Source: CAVPDE01 sp963702565 (GTDB taxonomy: Bacteria > Desulfobacterota > DSM-4660 > Desulfatiglandales > HGW-15). Taken from it: 64,000 nt of DNA. Within the stretch, counting starts at the first letter, position 1; every line of letters starts with the position of its first letter. The stretch covers positions 124,001 through 188,000 of the forward strand of contig CAVPDE010000022.1 of NCBI GenBank assembly GCA_963702565.1. Reading direction: 5' to 3'. Below the pieces are notes generated by a model. That model was not told the origin of the DNA, ran no database searches, and saw only the letters and a list, made by a program, of their open reading frames with translations. The translations under genes and the position numbers were made by a program. Of the stretch, positions 31,524 through 40,129 are shown one piece after another.

Positions 31524-33473
31524 ATGAGCAAGAAACCATCTTATGAAGAACTGGAACAGCGGATAAGGGAACTTGAAGAAAAGATTTCGCCAACACATAT
31601 TGATGTGGCTTTGAGAGAATCAAGGGAATTATTCGAAAAGATTTTCTTGAGCCAGAGGGATGCCATTTTCATCCTGAATGCCGACATCCCCCCAGTCATC
31701 ATCGACTGCAACCCCGCTGCCGAGCGGATATTCGGCTATGCTCGTCAGGAAATGCAAGGCCGTGCAACTGAGTTCCTGCATGTCAATAGAGCCACGTTGG
31801 AGGAGTTCCAGAAACAGCTTTATACGAGCATCGCTAAGCAAGGATTCTTTCATCTGAATGATTTCATGATGAAGCGGAAAGATGAAACGCTCTTTCCCGG
31901 CGAGCATACCGTAGTACCACTTAACTACGAAAAGGCCGAGCGCACTGGCTGGGTCAGTGCAGTCCGGGATATCACTGGCCAGAAGCAGATGCAAGATGCG
32001 CTGCGGGAAAGTGAGGAACGCTACCGTTTGCTTGCCGAGAATGTCTCCGACGTCCTATGGATAAGGGATATGAATCTGCAGTTGACCTATATCAGCCCCT
32101 CCGTTGAGAAGCTGACTGGTTACAGCGTTCAAGAGGCAATGGCTCTTACATTACAGCAAAGCTATACGCCAGATTCAATTACGACGGCCCTGAAGGTCTT
32201 TGGAGAAGAACTATCCAGAGAAAAAGGGGAACAAGACGATCCGTCGCGGGTCCGGACGATAGAGATGGAAGGGTTTCGCAAGGATGGCTCCAGAATTTGG
32301 ACGGAAGCCAAAATGAGTTTTCTGCGAGATTCCACTGGCCACCTGGCGGGAGTCCTAGGCGTGTCACGTGACATTACTGATCGCAAACGGGCAGAACAAG
32401 CCCTGCGGGAGAATGAGGAACGGTACAGGCAACTTTTTAATCATGCCCCTGCGGGCATTTACGAAGTGGATTTCATGAAGCAGAAATTCGTTGCGGTTAA
32501 CGACGTTATGTGTGAATACACAGGGTATACGAGGGAGGAGTTCCTCTCTATGAACCCTGGCGACATCCTGTCTGAAGAAGCCAGAGCGATTTACTACGAG
32601 AGAGCGCGAAAGCTTCTAACAGGTGATCAAGTCCCTGAAGCAATTGAATACAGAATCAGAGCAAAAGCGGGTAGGGAGTTCTGGGTAGTTCTGAACACCC
32701 GACCAGCATATGAAAACGGAAGAGTCAAAGGAGCTACGGCGGTCGTTCATGATATCACTGAACGCAGGAAGACCGAGGATGCACTAAAACGATCAGAAGA
32801 GAGACTGCGTTCCTTGTCTTCTGAACTCATTAAGGGTCAAGAAAATTACAGAGCTCAAGTTGCAAGGGAGCTTCATGACGAGTTGGGGCAATCTCTGGCT
32901 CTGTTGAAACACCGAGTGAGATCCATCAAAAAAAGAGTTCCCGAAAATGAGTCATCACTGCAACGGAATTGCGATGAAGCCATTGATAGCGTAGATGAAA
33001 TCATTAGTCAGATTAGACGGCTTTCTAAGGAGTTGAGCCCATCGATACTCAAAGACATTGGCATTTCGCCAGCTCTTCGATGGTTGGGAGAGAATTTCAC
33101 GGAGCAATATTCGATTCCGATATCCATTGATATTGATGAAATCAGCGGCCTTTTCTCTAAAGAAGCTCAGATGAGCTTGTACAGGATCTCCCAGGAAGCC
33201 TTGACCAATATCGGCAAGCACGCAGAGGCAAGTCATGTCACCTTCACTGTGAAGAAAGATACGGGGAGCATCGCTTTCGTCATAGAAGATGATGGAAAGG
33301 GATTTGACACAGCGGGATTGAAAGGAGAAGAAAGATGGCGCAAAGGTTTCGGCTTGAATCTCATAGAAGAACGAGTGCATCTTCTCAGAGCATCCTTTGT
33401 TGTCCAAAGCCTGATGGGAAAAGGAACGCGAATTCTCCTAACGATCCCGATAGAGTCGGAAGGCGTGAAATAG
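31524..33473 (+). CDS. Multi-PAS sensor histidine kinase (NarX/UhpB-type)
   Basis: About 649 residues with no membrane helix. It starts with a short coiled coil (KKPSYEELEQRIRELEEK) and three PAS/PAC units (about 35-160, 165-295, 300-420), then a HisKA_3 dimerisation helix with the phospho-histidine in VARELHDELGQSLALLKHRV and a HATPase domain (SQEALTNIGKHAEASHV, FVIEDDGKGFD). I choose the ATG behind GGAG over an upstream TTG. Three PAS units suggest cytoplasmic redox or small-molecule sensing. It overlaps the regulator gene by 1 nt (TAGTG). Confidence 0.93.
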   Translation: MSKKPSYEELEQRIRELEEKISPTHIDVALRESRELFEKIFLSQRDAIFILNADIPPVIIDCNPAAERIFGYARQEMQGRATEFLHVNRATLEEFQKQLYTSIAKQGFFHLNDFMMKRKDETLFPGEHTVVPLNYEKAERTGWVSAVRDITGQKQMQDALRESEERYRLLAENVSDVLWIRDMNLQLTYISPSVEKLTGYSVQEAMALTLQQSYTPDSITTALKVFGEELSREKGEQDDPSRVRTIEMEGFRKDGSRIWTEAKMSFLRDSTGHLAGVLGVSRDITDRKRAEQALRENEERYRQLFNHAPAGIYEVDFMKQKFVAVNDVMCEYTGYTREEFLSMNPGDILSEEARAIYYERARKLLTGDQVPEAIEYRIRAKAGREFWVVLNTRPAYENGRVKGATAVVHDITERRKTEDALKRSEERLRSLSSELIKGQENYRAQVARELHDELGQSLALLKHRVRSIKKRVPENESSLQRNCDEAIDSVDEIISQIRRLSKELSPSILKDIGISPALRWLGENFTEQYSIPISIDIDEISGLFSKEAQMSLYRISQEALTNIGKHAEASHVTFTVKKDTGSIAFVIEDDGKGFDTAGLKGEERWRKGFGLNLIEERVHLLRASFVVQSLMGKGTRILLTIPIESEGVK

Positions 33474-34117
33474 TGAAATCCTACCGGATCATCCTGGCAG
33501 ATGACCATACCCTGTTCCGTCGCGGAATGAAGAAGCTCCTTCAGGAGATGCCTGGCGTAGAAGTGATAGGCGAGGTCCATAATGGTCTGGAACTTCTGGA
33601 ATTGCTCAAGAGGTTATCCCCTGACCTGGTTATTCTTGATATTTCCATGCCTGGTCTCAGCGGAATAGAGACTACCCGTGAGATCAGAAGTCTTTACCCC
33701 CTCACGAAAGTTCTGATTCTCACCATGCACAAAAGCAAGGAATACTTGTACCATGCCGTCACGGCAGGTGCCAGTGGGTATCTGCTTAAGGAAGACTCAG
33801 ATGATGAGCTCTTCTCTGCCATACAGACGATCCGAAATGAAGGGACTTATGTGACCCGAAACCTGATCGGAGCTCTGGTTGAGGATCTATCACGTGGTCC
33901 TAAGCGGAAAGGTTCAGCCGCCTCAGATCCTTTGACGACAAGGGAAAGGGAGATTCTTAAGCTCATCGCTGAAGGAAAAACCAACGGTGAAATTGCCATT
34001 CTTCTGCATGTGAGTATCCGTACCGTCGAGAACCATAGGGCCAGCATAATGAACAAGCTTAATTTAAGGAACGTCGCTGGACTGGTCAGGTATGCTATCC
34101 ACAATGGATTGGTTTGA
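33473..34117 (+). CDS. NarL/FixJ-family response regulator
   Basis: A 214-residue regulator beginning at GTG, whose first base is the last base of the kinase stop codon. The receiver shows ADDHTLFRRGM, acceptor D in LVILDISMPGLSG (about 56) and K in YLLKEDS. The LuxR-type helix-turn-helix is LTTREREILKLIAEGKTNGE (cut here) to TVENHRASIMNKLNLRN. It is surely the partner of the preceding PAS kinase. No obvious target lies next to it; the FHA-GAF gene follows in the same direction after about 275 bp. Confidence 0.94.
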   Translation: MKSYRIILADDHTLFRRGMKKLLQEMPGVEVIGEVHNGLELLELLKRLSPDLVILDISMPGLSGIETTREIRSLYPLTKVLILTMHKSKEYLYHAVTAGASGYLLKEDSDDELFSAIQTIRNEGTYVTRNLIGALVEDLSRGPKRKGSAASDPLTTREREILKLIAEGKTNGEIAILLHVSIRTVENHRASIMNKLNLRNVAGLVRYAIHNGLV

Positions 34118-34238
34118 CGAACTTTCTGCACTGCACTCGTTCCCTATTCAACCTGAACTCCTCAACCTGCGCCCGCATGAATCTGCGGACGTCCCTGCTA
34201 ACCATCTACCCTCATGTCTCATTGTTTTTCCTCTGGCG

Positions 34239-34260
34239 ATGCGAACGCAAGAATTCGCAT
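34239..34260. promoter_or_regulatory. Perfect 7-bp inverted repeat between regulator and FHA gene
   Basis: ATGCGAA, eight bases, TTCGCAT lies in the 276-bp gap. It could be a regulator binding site or a weak transcription end; no T-run follows. The rest of this gap shows no gene. Confidence 0.35.
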
Positions 34261-34393
34261 AGGTATTTCTAACCAGGCGAAAATAAGTACTTCCTGTTAT
34301 TGAACTTCAAGAATGTGGCTTGATATGGTGACTCTGGTGAAATTGCCTCATTCGGGCTGAGAGGATTGCAACCTTGCCATGAGGGGACCGGGA

Positions 34394-35284
34394 ATGAGTA
34401 GGCTCTATGTTCTCAACGGGCTTGACATAGGCGGGTCTTTTCAACTCAAAGAAGGGGTTAACACCATAGGCCGCGCTTTTGAAAACGATATTGTCCTCAA
34501 GGACAAGACCGTATCGCGGCAGCACCTGAGGATAGTGAAACAAGCGGACCGGTATCTCGTAACAGATTTGGAGAGCAAGAACGGTACCTTTTTCTCCGGT
34601 AAATACCTCCCTCCGGAAACCGAAAGGGAAGTGAAAGAAGGGGTGCCGATTGCCATTGGAATGACGGTCATCGGAATAGGTGAGGCCTCTATGACTCTGA
34701 CAAAGCCTTTTCTGGAGTCTGTCGGCCTCACCAAGGAAACGGGTGAAGAAAGCGGGATCTTCCTCGTCCATAAGGACAAAACGAACCAGAAGAAGCTTGA
34801 AACCCTGTATAAGGTTTCGAATGTCTTTGAGCAGAAGCTGCCGTTGAATGACGCCTTGGACAAAGTGGTGGATGTCATTGCAGAACTGCTTGCGGAGATT
34901 GAGACAGCATCCGTTATTCTTATTGACCCGGACACAACAAAAGTAGTCTTTTTCTCACACCGATCAAAGAAAGCGAAATGTAGCACTTCTCTGAGATTTT
35001 CTCCTCAGGTGCTGTACGAGGTGATCAGAAGGAAGGAAACCGTGGTGATATCCGATTCTGACACGGAAGAGGTGGACCGTGAGCTCGCTTCGACGCTGAA
35101 AATGCATGGAATCTCCTCTGTGATGTGTGTTCCGATGATTGGCGACTCTCGGGTGATGGGCGCTCTCTACCTTCACTCCTTGAAGAAACCCTACAGCTTC
35201 ACGCCGGAGGATGTATGTCTTTTCGAAGAAGTTGCAAAGCGCACGGACAACTTTGTCCGGTACGGTCAATATCTCTCGGAATAA
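34394..35284 (+). CDS. FHA-GAF domain protein
   Basis: About 296 residues: an N-terminal forkhead-associated domain (LNGLDIGGSFQLKEGVNTIG, then TVSRQHLRI and LESKNGTFF, about 5-95) that binds phosphothreonine, followed by a coiled linker and a GAF domain (about 130-296; GALYLHSLKKPYSFTPEDV). Such proteins often couple Ser/Thr kinase signalling to an output, but no output domain is visible here. The ATG at 34394 follows GAGGGG; an upstream ATG overlaps that site. It is followed by a decayed region. Confidence 0.88.
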   Translation: MSRLYVLNGLDIGGSFQLKEGVNTIGRAFENDIVLKDKTVSRQHLRIVKQADRYLVTDLESKNGTFFSGKYLPPETEREVKEGVPIAIGMTVIGIGEASMTLTKPFLESVGLTKETGEESGIFLVHKDKTNQKKLETLYKVSNVFEQKLPLNDALDKVVDVIAELLAEIETASVILIDPDTTKVVFFSHRSKKAKCSTSLRFSPQVLYEVIRRKETVVISDSDTEEVDRELASTLKMHGISSVMCVPMIGDSRVMGALYLHSLKKPYSFTPEDVCLFEEVAKRTDNFVRYGQYLSE

Positions 35285-35511
35285 TCGAAGATGATGGGGG
35301 AGCAAAGCGCCGAGAATTGACGGGTATGTTAACGCCGTCTCCTCTGAGGCTGTGCAGGGGCCTGCCTACTTGCCACTTCCGGAGCCTATCCGAAGCTAGC
35401 CGCTATTCACGCGACATCTCCTGTTGGCGAGATCCTTATCAGAGAAGTCTTATTTAGGTGAACAGAGTTGGGAGGACCAAGAGGTGACAGCGTTCGGCGA
35501 GGAGGCGCTGG

Positions 35512-35807
35512 GTGAAAAAGAGCAACCCATTTGAGTTCGGAATCAGGACCGAAACCGGCGAATACATCTTTGATATGCGCTTCAGCGATCCGTGGCCTAA
35601 CGATATTCTCAAGCTCTGGAAATCTTCTCCAAATACCCCCAGGTTTACGCGGTGGGTGTTACCGGAGAGGATTCTCCGTTTTGGTCGCAGATTTACGATA
35701 TTAAGGGGCTTTTCCAGAAGCACGGAGACCACATTCTAGGTGCCTTTGAGACACCTGAAAAGGCGGAAGCCTTTCTCGACAAGTTAAGGAATTTTGAATT
35801 ACCTTAG
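35512..35807 (+). pseudogene. Frameshifted small gene of unknown family
   Basis: A GTG with a good GGAGG site (35501-35505) opens a frame reading MKKSNPFEFGIRTETGEY, which runs into foreign-looking sequence after about residue 37. A shift by one base near 35619-35625 restores a sensible continuation (KYPQVYAVGVTGEDSPFWSQ ... FETPEKAEAFLDKL) that ends at TAG 35807. The joined product would be about 98 residues. I do not recognise the family. One lost base explains it, either a real mutation or a sequencing error. Confidence 0.6.
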
Positions 35808-35821
35808 TTGTACCGACCGAC

Positions 35822-36084
35822 TTATCCATTCTCTACATGTTTCAGTCCCCGATGTTTTTTCAAGAACTCGTATTCATAGGGCCAATCTTCCTTGCGGTGA
35901 AGCATCAGGCGCCTCATCCCCTCCTCCAGAGGTAACGACGGATGCCCCGTATTTCCCTTCAAAGGCCATGCAGTGAACCACACCGCAACATCGGTCCATA
36001 AAGGAACAGTTTTTTATCCTGAACTGCCTGAAAAAGCACAAGGCTCTCTTGGTCTTTTGGGGTCAGTCCCTTGGCCTTCGTCAT
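35822..36084 (-). pseudogene. Decayed flavodoxin-fold (NADPH-dependent FMN reductase-like) gene remnant
   Basis: On the minus strand three short frames line up end to end: MTKAKGLTPKDQESLVLFQA from 36084, then CCGVVHCMAFEGKYGASVVT with SGGGDEAP (down to 35874), then a frame ending at 35822. The middle piece matches the flavin-binding loop of FMN-reductase or iron-sulfur flavoproteins. At least two frameshifts separate the parts, so the gene is dead. It is too broken for any single open frame to stand out. Confidence 0.45.
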
Positions 36085-36195
36085 TGACAACTCTCTCGGA
36101 TCCGTCTATAAATCAGCCTGTCCTAAATCTCGGGAATGTGCGAGGCTTCCCCGCCAAGTCAGTCACAGATGGACCACATCAACAAGGAGGAAATC

Positions 36196-36543
36196 ATGGC
36201 AAGAAAGAAAGCAGCAGCAAAGAAGGTATCAGCGGTAAAGGCGCCGATGACCAAATCGGCCATGCTGGACCAAATCGCTCAGAACACGGGTTTGGCCAGG
36301 AAACAGGTCTCAGCGGTTTTTGACGAGCTCGCCGCAGTGATCGAAAGCCACCTCAAGAAGGGTGGCGCAGGCCAGTTCACCTTCCCGGGGCTCATGAAGA
36401 TCGAGGTCAAAAGAAAACCGGCGACCAAGGCCCGCAAGGGCATCAACCCGTTCACGGGCGAGGAAACGATTTTCAAGGCCAAACCGGCTCGCAATGTAGT
36501 CAAGATCCGTGCGCTGAAGAAAGTCAAAGACATGGTGATCTGA
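36196..36543 (+). CDS. HU-family DNA-binding protein with lysine/alanine-rich N-terminus
   Basis: The 115-residue protein has a basic, alanine-rich leader (ARKKAAAKKVSAVKAPMTKS) followed by an HU/IHF fold (MLDQIAQNTGLARKQVSAVF ... GQFTFPGLMKIEVKRKPATK with the DNA-intercalating arm RKGINPFTGEETIF). It binds and bends DNA as a nucleoid protein. The ATG follows AAGGAGG. The HU arm has NPFTGE in place of the commoner NPxTGE/NPRTGE, still normal. It stands alone and is followed by a strong hairpin. Confidence 0.93.
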   Translation: MARKKAAAKKVSAVKAPMTKSAMLDQIAQNTGLARKQVSAVFDELAAVIESHLKKGGAGQFTFPGLMKIEVKRKPATKARKGINPFTGEETIFKAKPARNVVKIRALKKVKDMVI

Positions 36544-36573
36544 AGTCAGCGGTAGACATTGCATCAGATGAGC

Positions 36574-36610
36574 GCAGGCCCACGAGTCCTCGGAGGACCC
36601 GTGGGCCTGC
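36574..36610 (+). terminator. Strong hairpin downstream of the HU gene
   Basis: GCAGGCCCACG pairs with CGTGGGCCTGC, with a further inner stem GTCC/GGAC. Only TT follows on the plus strand. It lies between the HU stop and the converging MFS fragment, so it may block transcripts from both sides. Confidence 0.6.
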
Positions 36611-36632
36611 TTAAAAACCGGCGTCACCTTGA

Positions 36633-37043
36633 TTAGTGATTAAGGCGCTGCTGTGTTGACGATGCAGACACTTCTCTTACGAAAAAATGGAAATACAAGA
36701 GATTGATGATGCCGATGAATGCCAAGCAAAGGAACATGACCTGATAGCCGGTCACATGGATGACGACGCCCATGATGACCGGTCCAAGGCTGATTCCCAG
36801 ATCCGAAATCGCCGTCAAAGTTCCCATCGCTGGACCAGGAGAAGATCCTTCACGATCCAGTATATAGGCCACTAGCGAAGGCATAGAAAAAGCATTCCCG
36901 ATCCCCGAGATCACCGCGACAAGAATAAACATAAAAAAGGACTCAGAGAAGGCGAGGATCGCCATAGAAATGACATAAGCGATGAGACAAGGCAGAATGA
37001 CGTTTTCTCTCTTATTAGAGATCCAGAATCTTCCCGCCAAAAT
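36633..37043 (-). pseudogene. 5'-truncated MFS transporter (C-terminal part only)
   Basis: The frame covers only the last part of an MFS protein: LAGRFWISNKRENVILPCLI, then hydrophobic helices and the block DLGISLGPVIMGVVIHVTGY to a normal VREVS end. The frame runs on upstream but those codons are the tRNA-Lys terminator and the tRNA itself, not protein. The N-terminal half or more is missing, cut off within about 30 bp of the tRNA terminator. No promoter remains. A deletion or insertion at the tRNA locus is the likely cause. Confidence 0.75.
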
Positions 37044-37054
37044 GTGACATTTTC

Positions 37055-37097
37055 CCAAAAAACGAAAAAAAGAGGCTAGACAATTATCTAACCTCTT
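37055..37097 (-). terminator. Intrinsic terminator of the tRNA-Arg/tRNA-Lys transcript
   Basis: On the minus strand AAGAGGTTAGA pairs with TCTAGCCTCTT (11 bp, one G-U), loop TAATTG, then a run of seven T and a second T-run. It follows the tRNA-Lys 3' end by 9 nt. Confidence 0.85.
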
Positions 37098-37105
37098 GAT
37101 ATTGC

Positions 37106-37181
<76 letters not shown>

Positions 37182-37188
37182 ATAAAAT

Positions 37189-37258
37189 CAAGTAACAAGT
37201 AACGAGTGAGAAGTGACAAGGAAAGCGGGAAAACTTGTCACTCGTCACTCGTCACTCC
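37189..37258. repeat. Inverted repeat of degenerate AGTAACGAGTGA words between two tRNAs
   Basis: Left arm 37189-37220 (AAGTAACAAGTAACGAGTGA-type words) and right arm 37234-37258 (CTTGTCACTCGTCACTCGTC-type words) pair imperfectly. It fills the spacer between tRNA-Arg and tRNA-Lys, so the precursor RNA would fold into a hairpin there. Confidence 0.75.
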
Positions 37259-37264
37259 TTTGTA

Positions 37265-37341
37265 TGGCGCGCCCGGCAGGACTCGAACCTGCGGCCTACG
37301 GGTTCGAAGCCCGGCGCTCTATCCAGCTGAGCTACGGGCGC
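37265..37341 (-). tRNA. tRNA-Arg (TCG)
   Basis: A complete 77-nt cloverleaf with encoded CCA: acceptor GCGCCCG/CGGGCGC, D arm GTAGCTCAGCTGGATAGAGC, anticodon loop CTTCGAA giving TCG (reads CGA), T arm AGGTTCGAGTCCT. First of the two tRNAs. Confidence 0.96.
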
Positions 37342-37354
37342 AAAGGATGGAAGG

Positions 37355-37383
37355 TTTTTAACAACCCTTCCGGCTTTTGTCAA
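37355..37383 (-). promoter_or_regulatory. Promoter of the tRNA-Arg/tRNA-Lys unit
   Basis: On the minus strand a perfect TTGACA (37378-37383), 17-bp spacer and TAAAAA (37355-37360) would start RNA about 6 nt before the tRNA-Arg 5' end. It is back-to-back with the rplM promoter. Confidence 0.65.
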
Positions 37384-37400
37384 CAACAAATAAAAATTTC

Positions 37401-37433
37401 TTGACATCTGGGCCTAGGACCTTTAAATATTAT
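37401..37433 (+). promoter_or_regulatory. Probable rplM-rpsI promoter
   Basis: A perfect TTGACA at 37401 is followed by a very AT-rich -10 area (TAAATATTATAG, 37424-37435). The exact -10 is unclear: TAAATA has 17-bp spacing, TATTAT fits better but at 21 bp. Confidence 0.5.
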
Positions 37434-37467
37434 AGTTTGCATTTTCAAGAAAAAAGGACCCATTCTC

Positions 37468-37896
37468 ATGAAGACGTTTTCTGCAAAAGAAGCGGATGTT
37501 GACCGGAAGTGGTACCTGGTGGATGCTGAGAGCAAAGTCCTTGGCAGACTCGCGAGCGAGATTGCCAGTCGCCTGAGAGGGAAACACAAGCCTATTTTCA
37601 CCCCTCATGCAGACACCGGGGATTTCATCGTCGTTGTCAACGCGGACAAGGTGTCCATGACCGGCGCCAAGCGGCCCAAGAAAATCTACTACCGCCATTC
37701 CGGTTACCTGGGAGGCCTGAAACAGATTAGCGCAGCAAAGCTCTTTCAGAGGAAACCTGGCGAAGTGCTGCGAGTCGCGGTGAAGGGCATGTTGCCCAAG
37801 ACCAGCCTGGGCCGCAGACAGCTCAAGAAGCTCAAGATTTACACGGGGCCGGAACATCCTCACCAAGCACAAAAACCTGAGACACTGGAGATCTAG
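37468..37896 (+). CDS. rplM: 50S ribosomal protein L13
   Basis: The 142-residue protein carries the L13 signature KWYLVDAESKVLGRLASEIA at the start, GDFIVVVNADKVSMTGAK in the middle and VKGMLPKTSLGRRQLKKLKI near the end. L13 is an early-assembly protein of the large subunit. It is followed immediately by rpsI (no gap), the standard bacterial pair. An AAAAAAGGA site precedes the ATG, and a TTGACA promoter lies about 65 bp upstream. Confidence 0.98.
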   Translation: MKTFSAKEADVDRKWYLVDAESKVLGRLASEIASRLRGKHKPIFTPHADTGDFIVVVNADKVSMTGAKRPKKIYYRHSGYLGGLKQISAAKLFQRKPGEVLRVAVKGMLPKTSLGRRQLKKLKIYTGPEHPHQAQKPETLEI

Positions 37897-38289
37897 ATGG
37901 CAGAAGAAAGAGTACACACTGTAGGCAGAAGAAAATCGGCTGTGGCCCGGGTCTGGATTAAGCCCGGGAAAGGCACGATCACGGTCAACCGCAAACCCAT
38001 TGAACAATACATGGCGCGAGAGACGGACAGGATCCTGATCCGACAACCTCTGACGATTACGGACAATCTCGAAAGATTCGATATCTCAGTGACCGTGAGA
38101 GGTGGCGGCATATCCGGCCAGGCAGGCGCCATCCGGCACGCCATCAGCCGGGCTCTGGCGAGTCTCAACCCGGATCTCCGATTGCCCCTGAAAAAGGCGG
38201 CTCTTCTGACCAGGGACGCCCGTGTGAGGGAACGCAAGAAATACGGCATGAGAGGTGCGCGGGCACGGTACCAGTATTCGAAACGTTAA
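37897..38289 (+). CDS. rpsI: 30S ribosomal protein S9
   Basis: The 130-residue protein has the S9 features: TVGRRKSAVARVWIKPGKG at the start, VTVRGGGISGQAGAIRHAIS in the middle and the conserved C-terminus GARARYQYSKR, whose last residues reach the ribosomal P site. It starts at the base after the rplM stop codon, so the two are coupled. A strong intrinsic terminator follows. Confidence 0.98.
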   Translation: MAEERVHTVGRRKSAVARVWIKPGKGTITVNRKPIEQYMARETDRILIRQPLTITDNLERFDISVTVRGGGISGQAGAIRHAISRALASLNPDLRLPLKKAALLTRDARVRERKKYGMRGARARYQYSKR

Positions 38290-38312
38290 GAGTTTAGTGA
38301 AGACTCTGTAGG

Positions 38313-38349
38313 AAAAGGGAAGTCATGAACGACTTCCCTTTTCTGTTTT
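38313..38349 (+). terminator. Intrinsic terminator after rpsI
   Basis: AAAAGGGAAGTC pairs perfectly with GACTTCCCTTTT over a 6-nt loop, followed by CTGTTTT. It separates the ribosomal operon from truA, which starts 14 nt later. Confidence 0.85.
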
Positions 38350-38362
38350 CAGGAAGACAAGG

Positions 38363-39109
38363 GTGGACAGAAGAAACATCAAAATGGTGCTGGCATACGA
38401 CGGCACACAGTACCACGGCTGGCAGTGGCAGAAGAATGCCCTCACCATTCAGGCCATTATGGAGGAGAAAATTCAAATCCTCACCCGGGAGCATGTCACG
38501 GTCATTGCCTCGGGCAGAACCGACGCAGGAGTGCACGCCCTCCACCAGGTTTGCCACTTCCTGACCCACTGCGACATGGATCCCGAGTCGATCCGAAAGG
38601 GACTCAACAGCCTGCTTCCGGAGGACATCCTGGTCCGACACGCCGAGCAGGCGCCCCTTGATTTCCATGCCAGATACAACGTGAAAAGCAAAACCTATGA
38701 ATATCGGCTTCTCAACAGCGAGCAGCCGGATCTCTTTCTTCGTCGGTATGCCTGGCACATGCCTCGAAAAGTGGATACCGCCCGCATGGAAGCGTGCCTT
38801 TCCCTGCTCAAGGGTCGCCACGACTTTTCGTCCTTCAAGGCCGTGCGCAGCGACAACCTCAACCCAGTGAGAGAAATGATCCGGGCGGAGCTTCACCACT
38901 CGCCGGAGAGCGGGTTGATCCGCTTCGTTTTCGAGGCGGACGGGTTTCTCAGGCACATGGTCCGAAACATCGTGGGCACAGCCGTGGAAGTGGGGTCCGG
39001 AAGGATCAGTCTCGACGAGTTCGAGGAGATCTTCGAAGCAAAGGACAGGAAAAGGGCGGGTCTCAACGCCCCGCCGCAGGGTCTATTCTTGACGATGGTC
39101 CGCTACTGA
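38363..39109 (+). CDS. truA: tRNA pseudouridine(38-40) synthase
   Basis: A 248-residue TruA: MVLAYDGTQYHGWQWQKN near the start, SGRTDAGVHALHQVCHF with the catalytic D54, and GFLRHMVRNIVGTAVEVGSG near the end. It makes pseudouridine at positions 38-40 of tRNA anticodon stems. The start is GTG with AAGG upstream, very close to the rpsI terminator. Length is normal. Confidence 0.97.
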   Translation: MDRRNIKMVLAYDGTQYHGWQWQKNALTIQAIMEEKIQILTREHVTVIASGRTDAGVHALHQVCHFLTHCDMDPESIRKGLNSLLPEDILVRHAEQAPLDFHARYNVKSKTYEYRLLNSEQPDLFLRRYAWHMPRKVDTARMEACLSLLKGRHDFSSFKAVRSDNLNPVREMIRAELHHSPESGLIRFVFEADGFLRHMVRNIVGTAVEVGSGRISLDEFEEIFEAKDRKRAGLNAPPQGLFLTMVRY

Positions 39110-39118
39110 CAGGCATCC

Positions 39119-40129
39119 CTATTTCCAGACGCCGGGGATTTCGGCGCTGCACTTGGGGCAGCGGCTGTTGGCGATCGCGTTCTTTCTCACATAGAATCCG
39201 TACCGGTCAATGAGGAGTTCCTTGCACTGGTGGCAGAAGGTCTTCTCTCCTTCATCTCCAGGGAGGTTCCCGGTGTAGACGTACTTGAGACCGGTCTCGT
39301 ACCCAATGTCTTTTGCCCTTCGAATGCTCTCAGGAGGCGTGGACCGGACATTCGTGAGCCGATAAGTGGGATGAAACCGGCTGATGTGCCAGGGGATGTC
39401 GGGATCGAGATCGACCAGGAATTTCGCCAGCTGCTGCAGCTCCTCTTTGGAGTCATTGAGGCCCGGCACAAGCAGGGTCGTCACTTCCACCCACACCTTC
39501 ATTTTTCTCATGAGCGCGAGGGTCCTGAGCACGGGCTCGAGCTTTGCGCCGCAAACCTCTTTGTAATACTTGTCGGAGAACCCTTTCAGGTCGACATTGG
39601 CTCCATGGAGGTTGGGGTAAATTTCCTTGAGGCACCCCTCTGTCATGTACCCGTTGGACACAAAAATGTTCCTGAGCCCCCGGCTCGAAGCCGGTCGGGC
39701 GATGTCCAGGGCGAATTCGAAGAAAATCGTCGGCTCGGTGTAGGTGTAGGAGATGGTGGCGGAGCGGCTCCTCAGAGCTTCCTCCAAAACGACATCCGGC
39801 ATCATCGCTTCGCCCAAGATCTGTTTCCGGTCATGGGGCATTTGCGAGATGTCCGCGTTCTGGCAGAAGAGGCATTTGAAGTTACACCCTGCGGTGGCGA
39901 TGGAATAGGAGGTGCTGCCGGGCAGAAAATGGAAGAGAGGTTTCTTTTCAATAGGGTCGACATGGCGCGCAATGACTTGACCATACACGAGGCTGAAAAG
40001 TGTGCCCCCCCGGTTTTCCCGGACCCCGCAGATTCCCTTTAAGCCGTCTTTGATCAGACACCTGTGGTTGCACAGGTGACACCGGACCTTTTGATCTTCC
40101 AGCTTTTCATACAGGTAGGCTTCTTTCAT
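39119..40129 (-). CDS. amrS: AmmeMemoRadiSam system radical SAM enzyme
   Basis: A 336-residue protein with an N-terminal zinc-like set CHLCNHRCLI ... GICGVR (C17, C20, C24, C34), the radical SAM motif C82-x3-C86-x2-C89 (GCNFKCLFCQNADISQ), and a C-terminal zinc ribbon (CHQCKELL ... RCPKCSAEI). This matches the AmrS family found with Memo and AMMECR1 proteins; the chemistry is not settled. Partner genes are not in this window. The methyltransferase gene overlaps its start on the same strand. Confidence 0.92.
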   Translation of the reverse strand: MKEAYLYEKLEDQKVRCHLCNHRCLIKDGLKGICGVRENRGGTLFSLVYGQVIARHVDPIEKKPLFHFLPGSTSYSIATAGCNFKCLFCQNADISQMPHDRKQILGEAMMPDVVLEEALRSRSATISYTYTEPTIFFEFALDIARPASSRGLRNIFVSNGYMTEGCLKEIYPNLHGANVDLKGFSDKYYKEVCGAKLEPVLRTLALMRKMKVWVEVTTLLVPGLNDSKEELQQLAKFLVDLDPDIPWHISRFHPTYRLTNVRSTPPESIRRAKDIGYETGLKYVYTGNLPGDEGEKTFCHQCKELLIDRYGFYVRKNAIANSRCPKCSAEIPGVWK

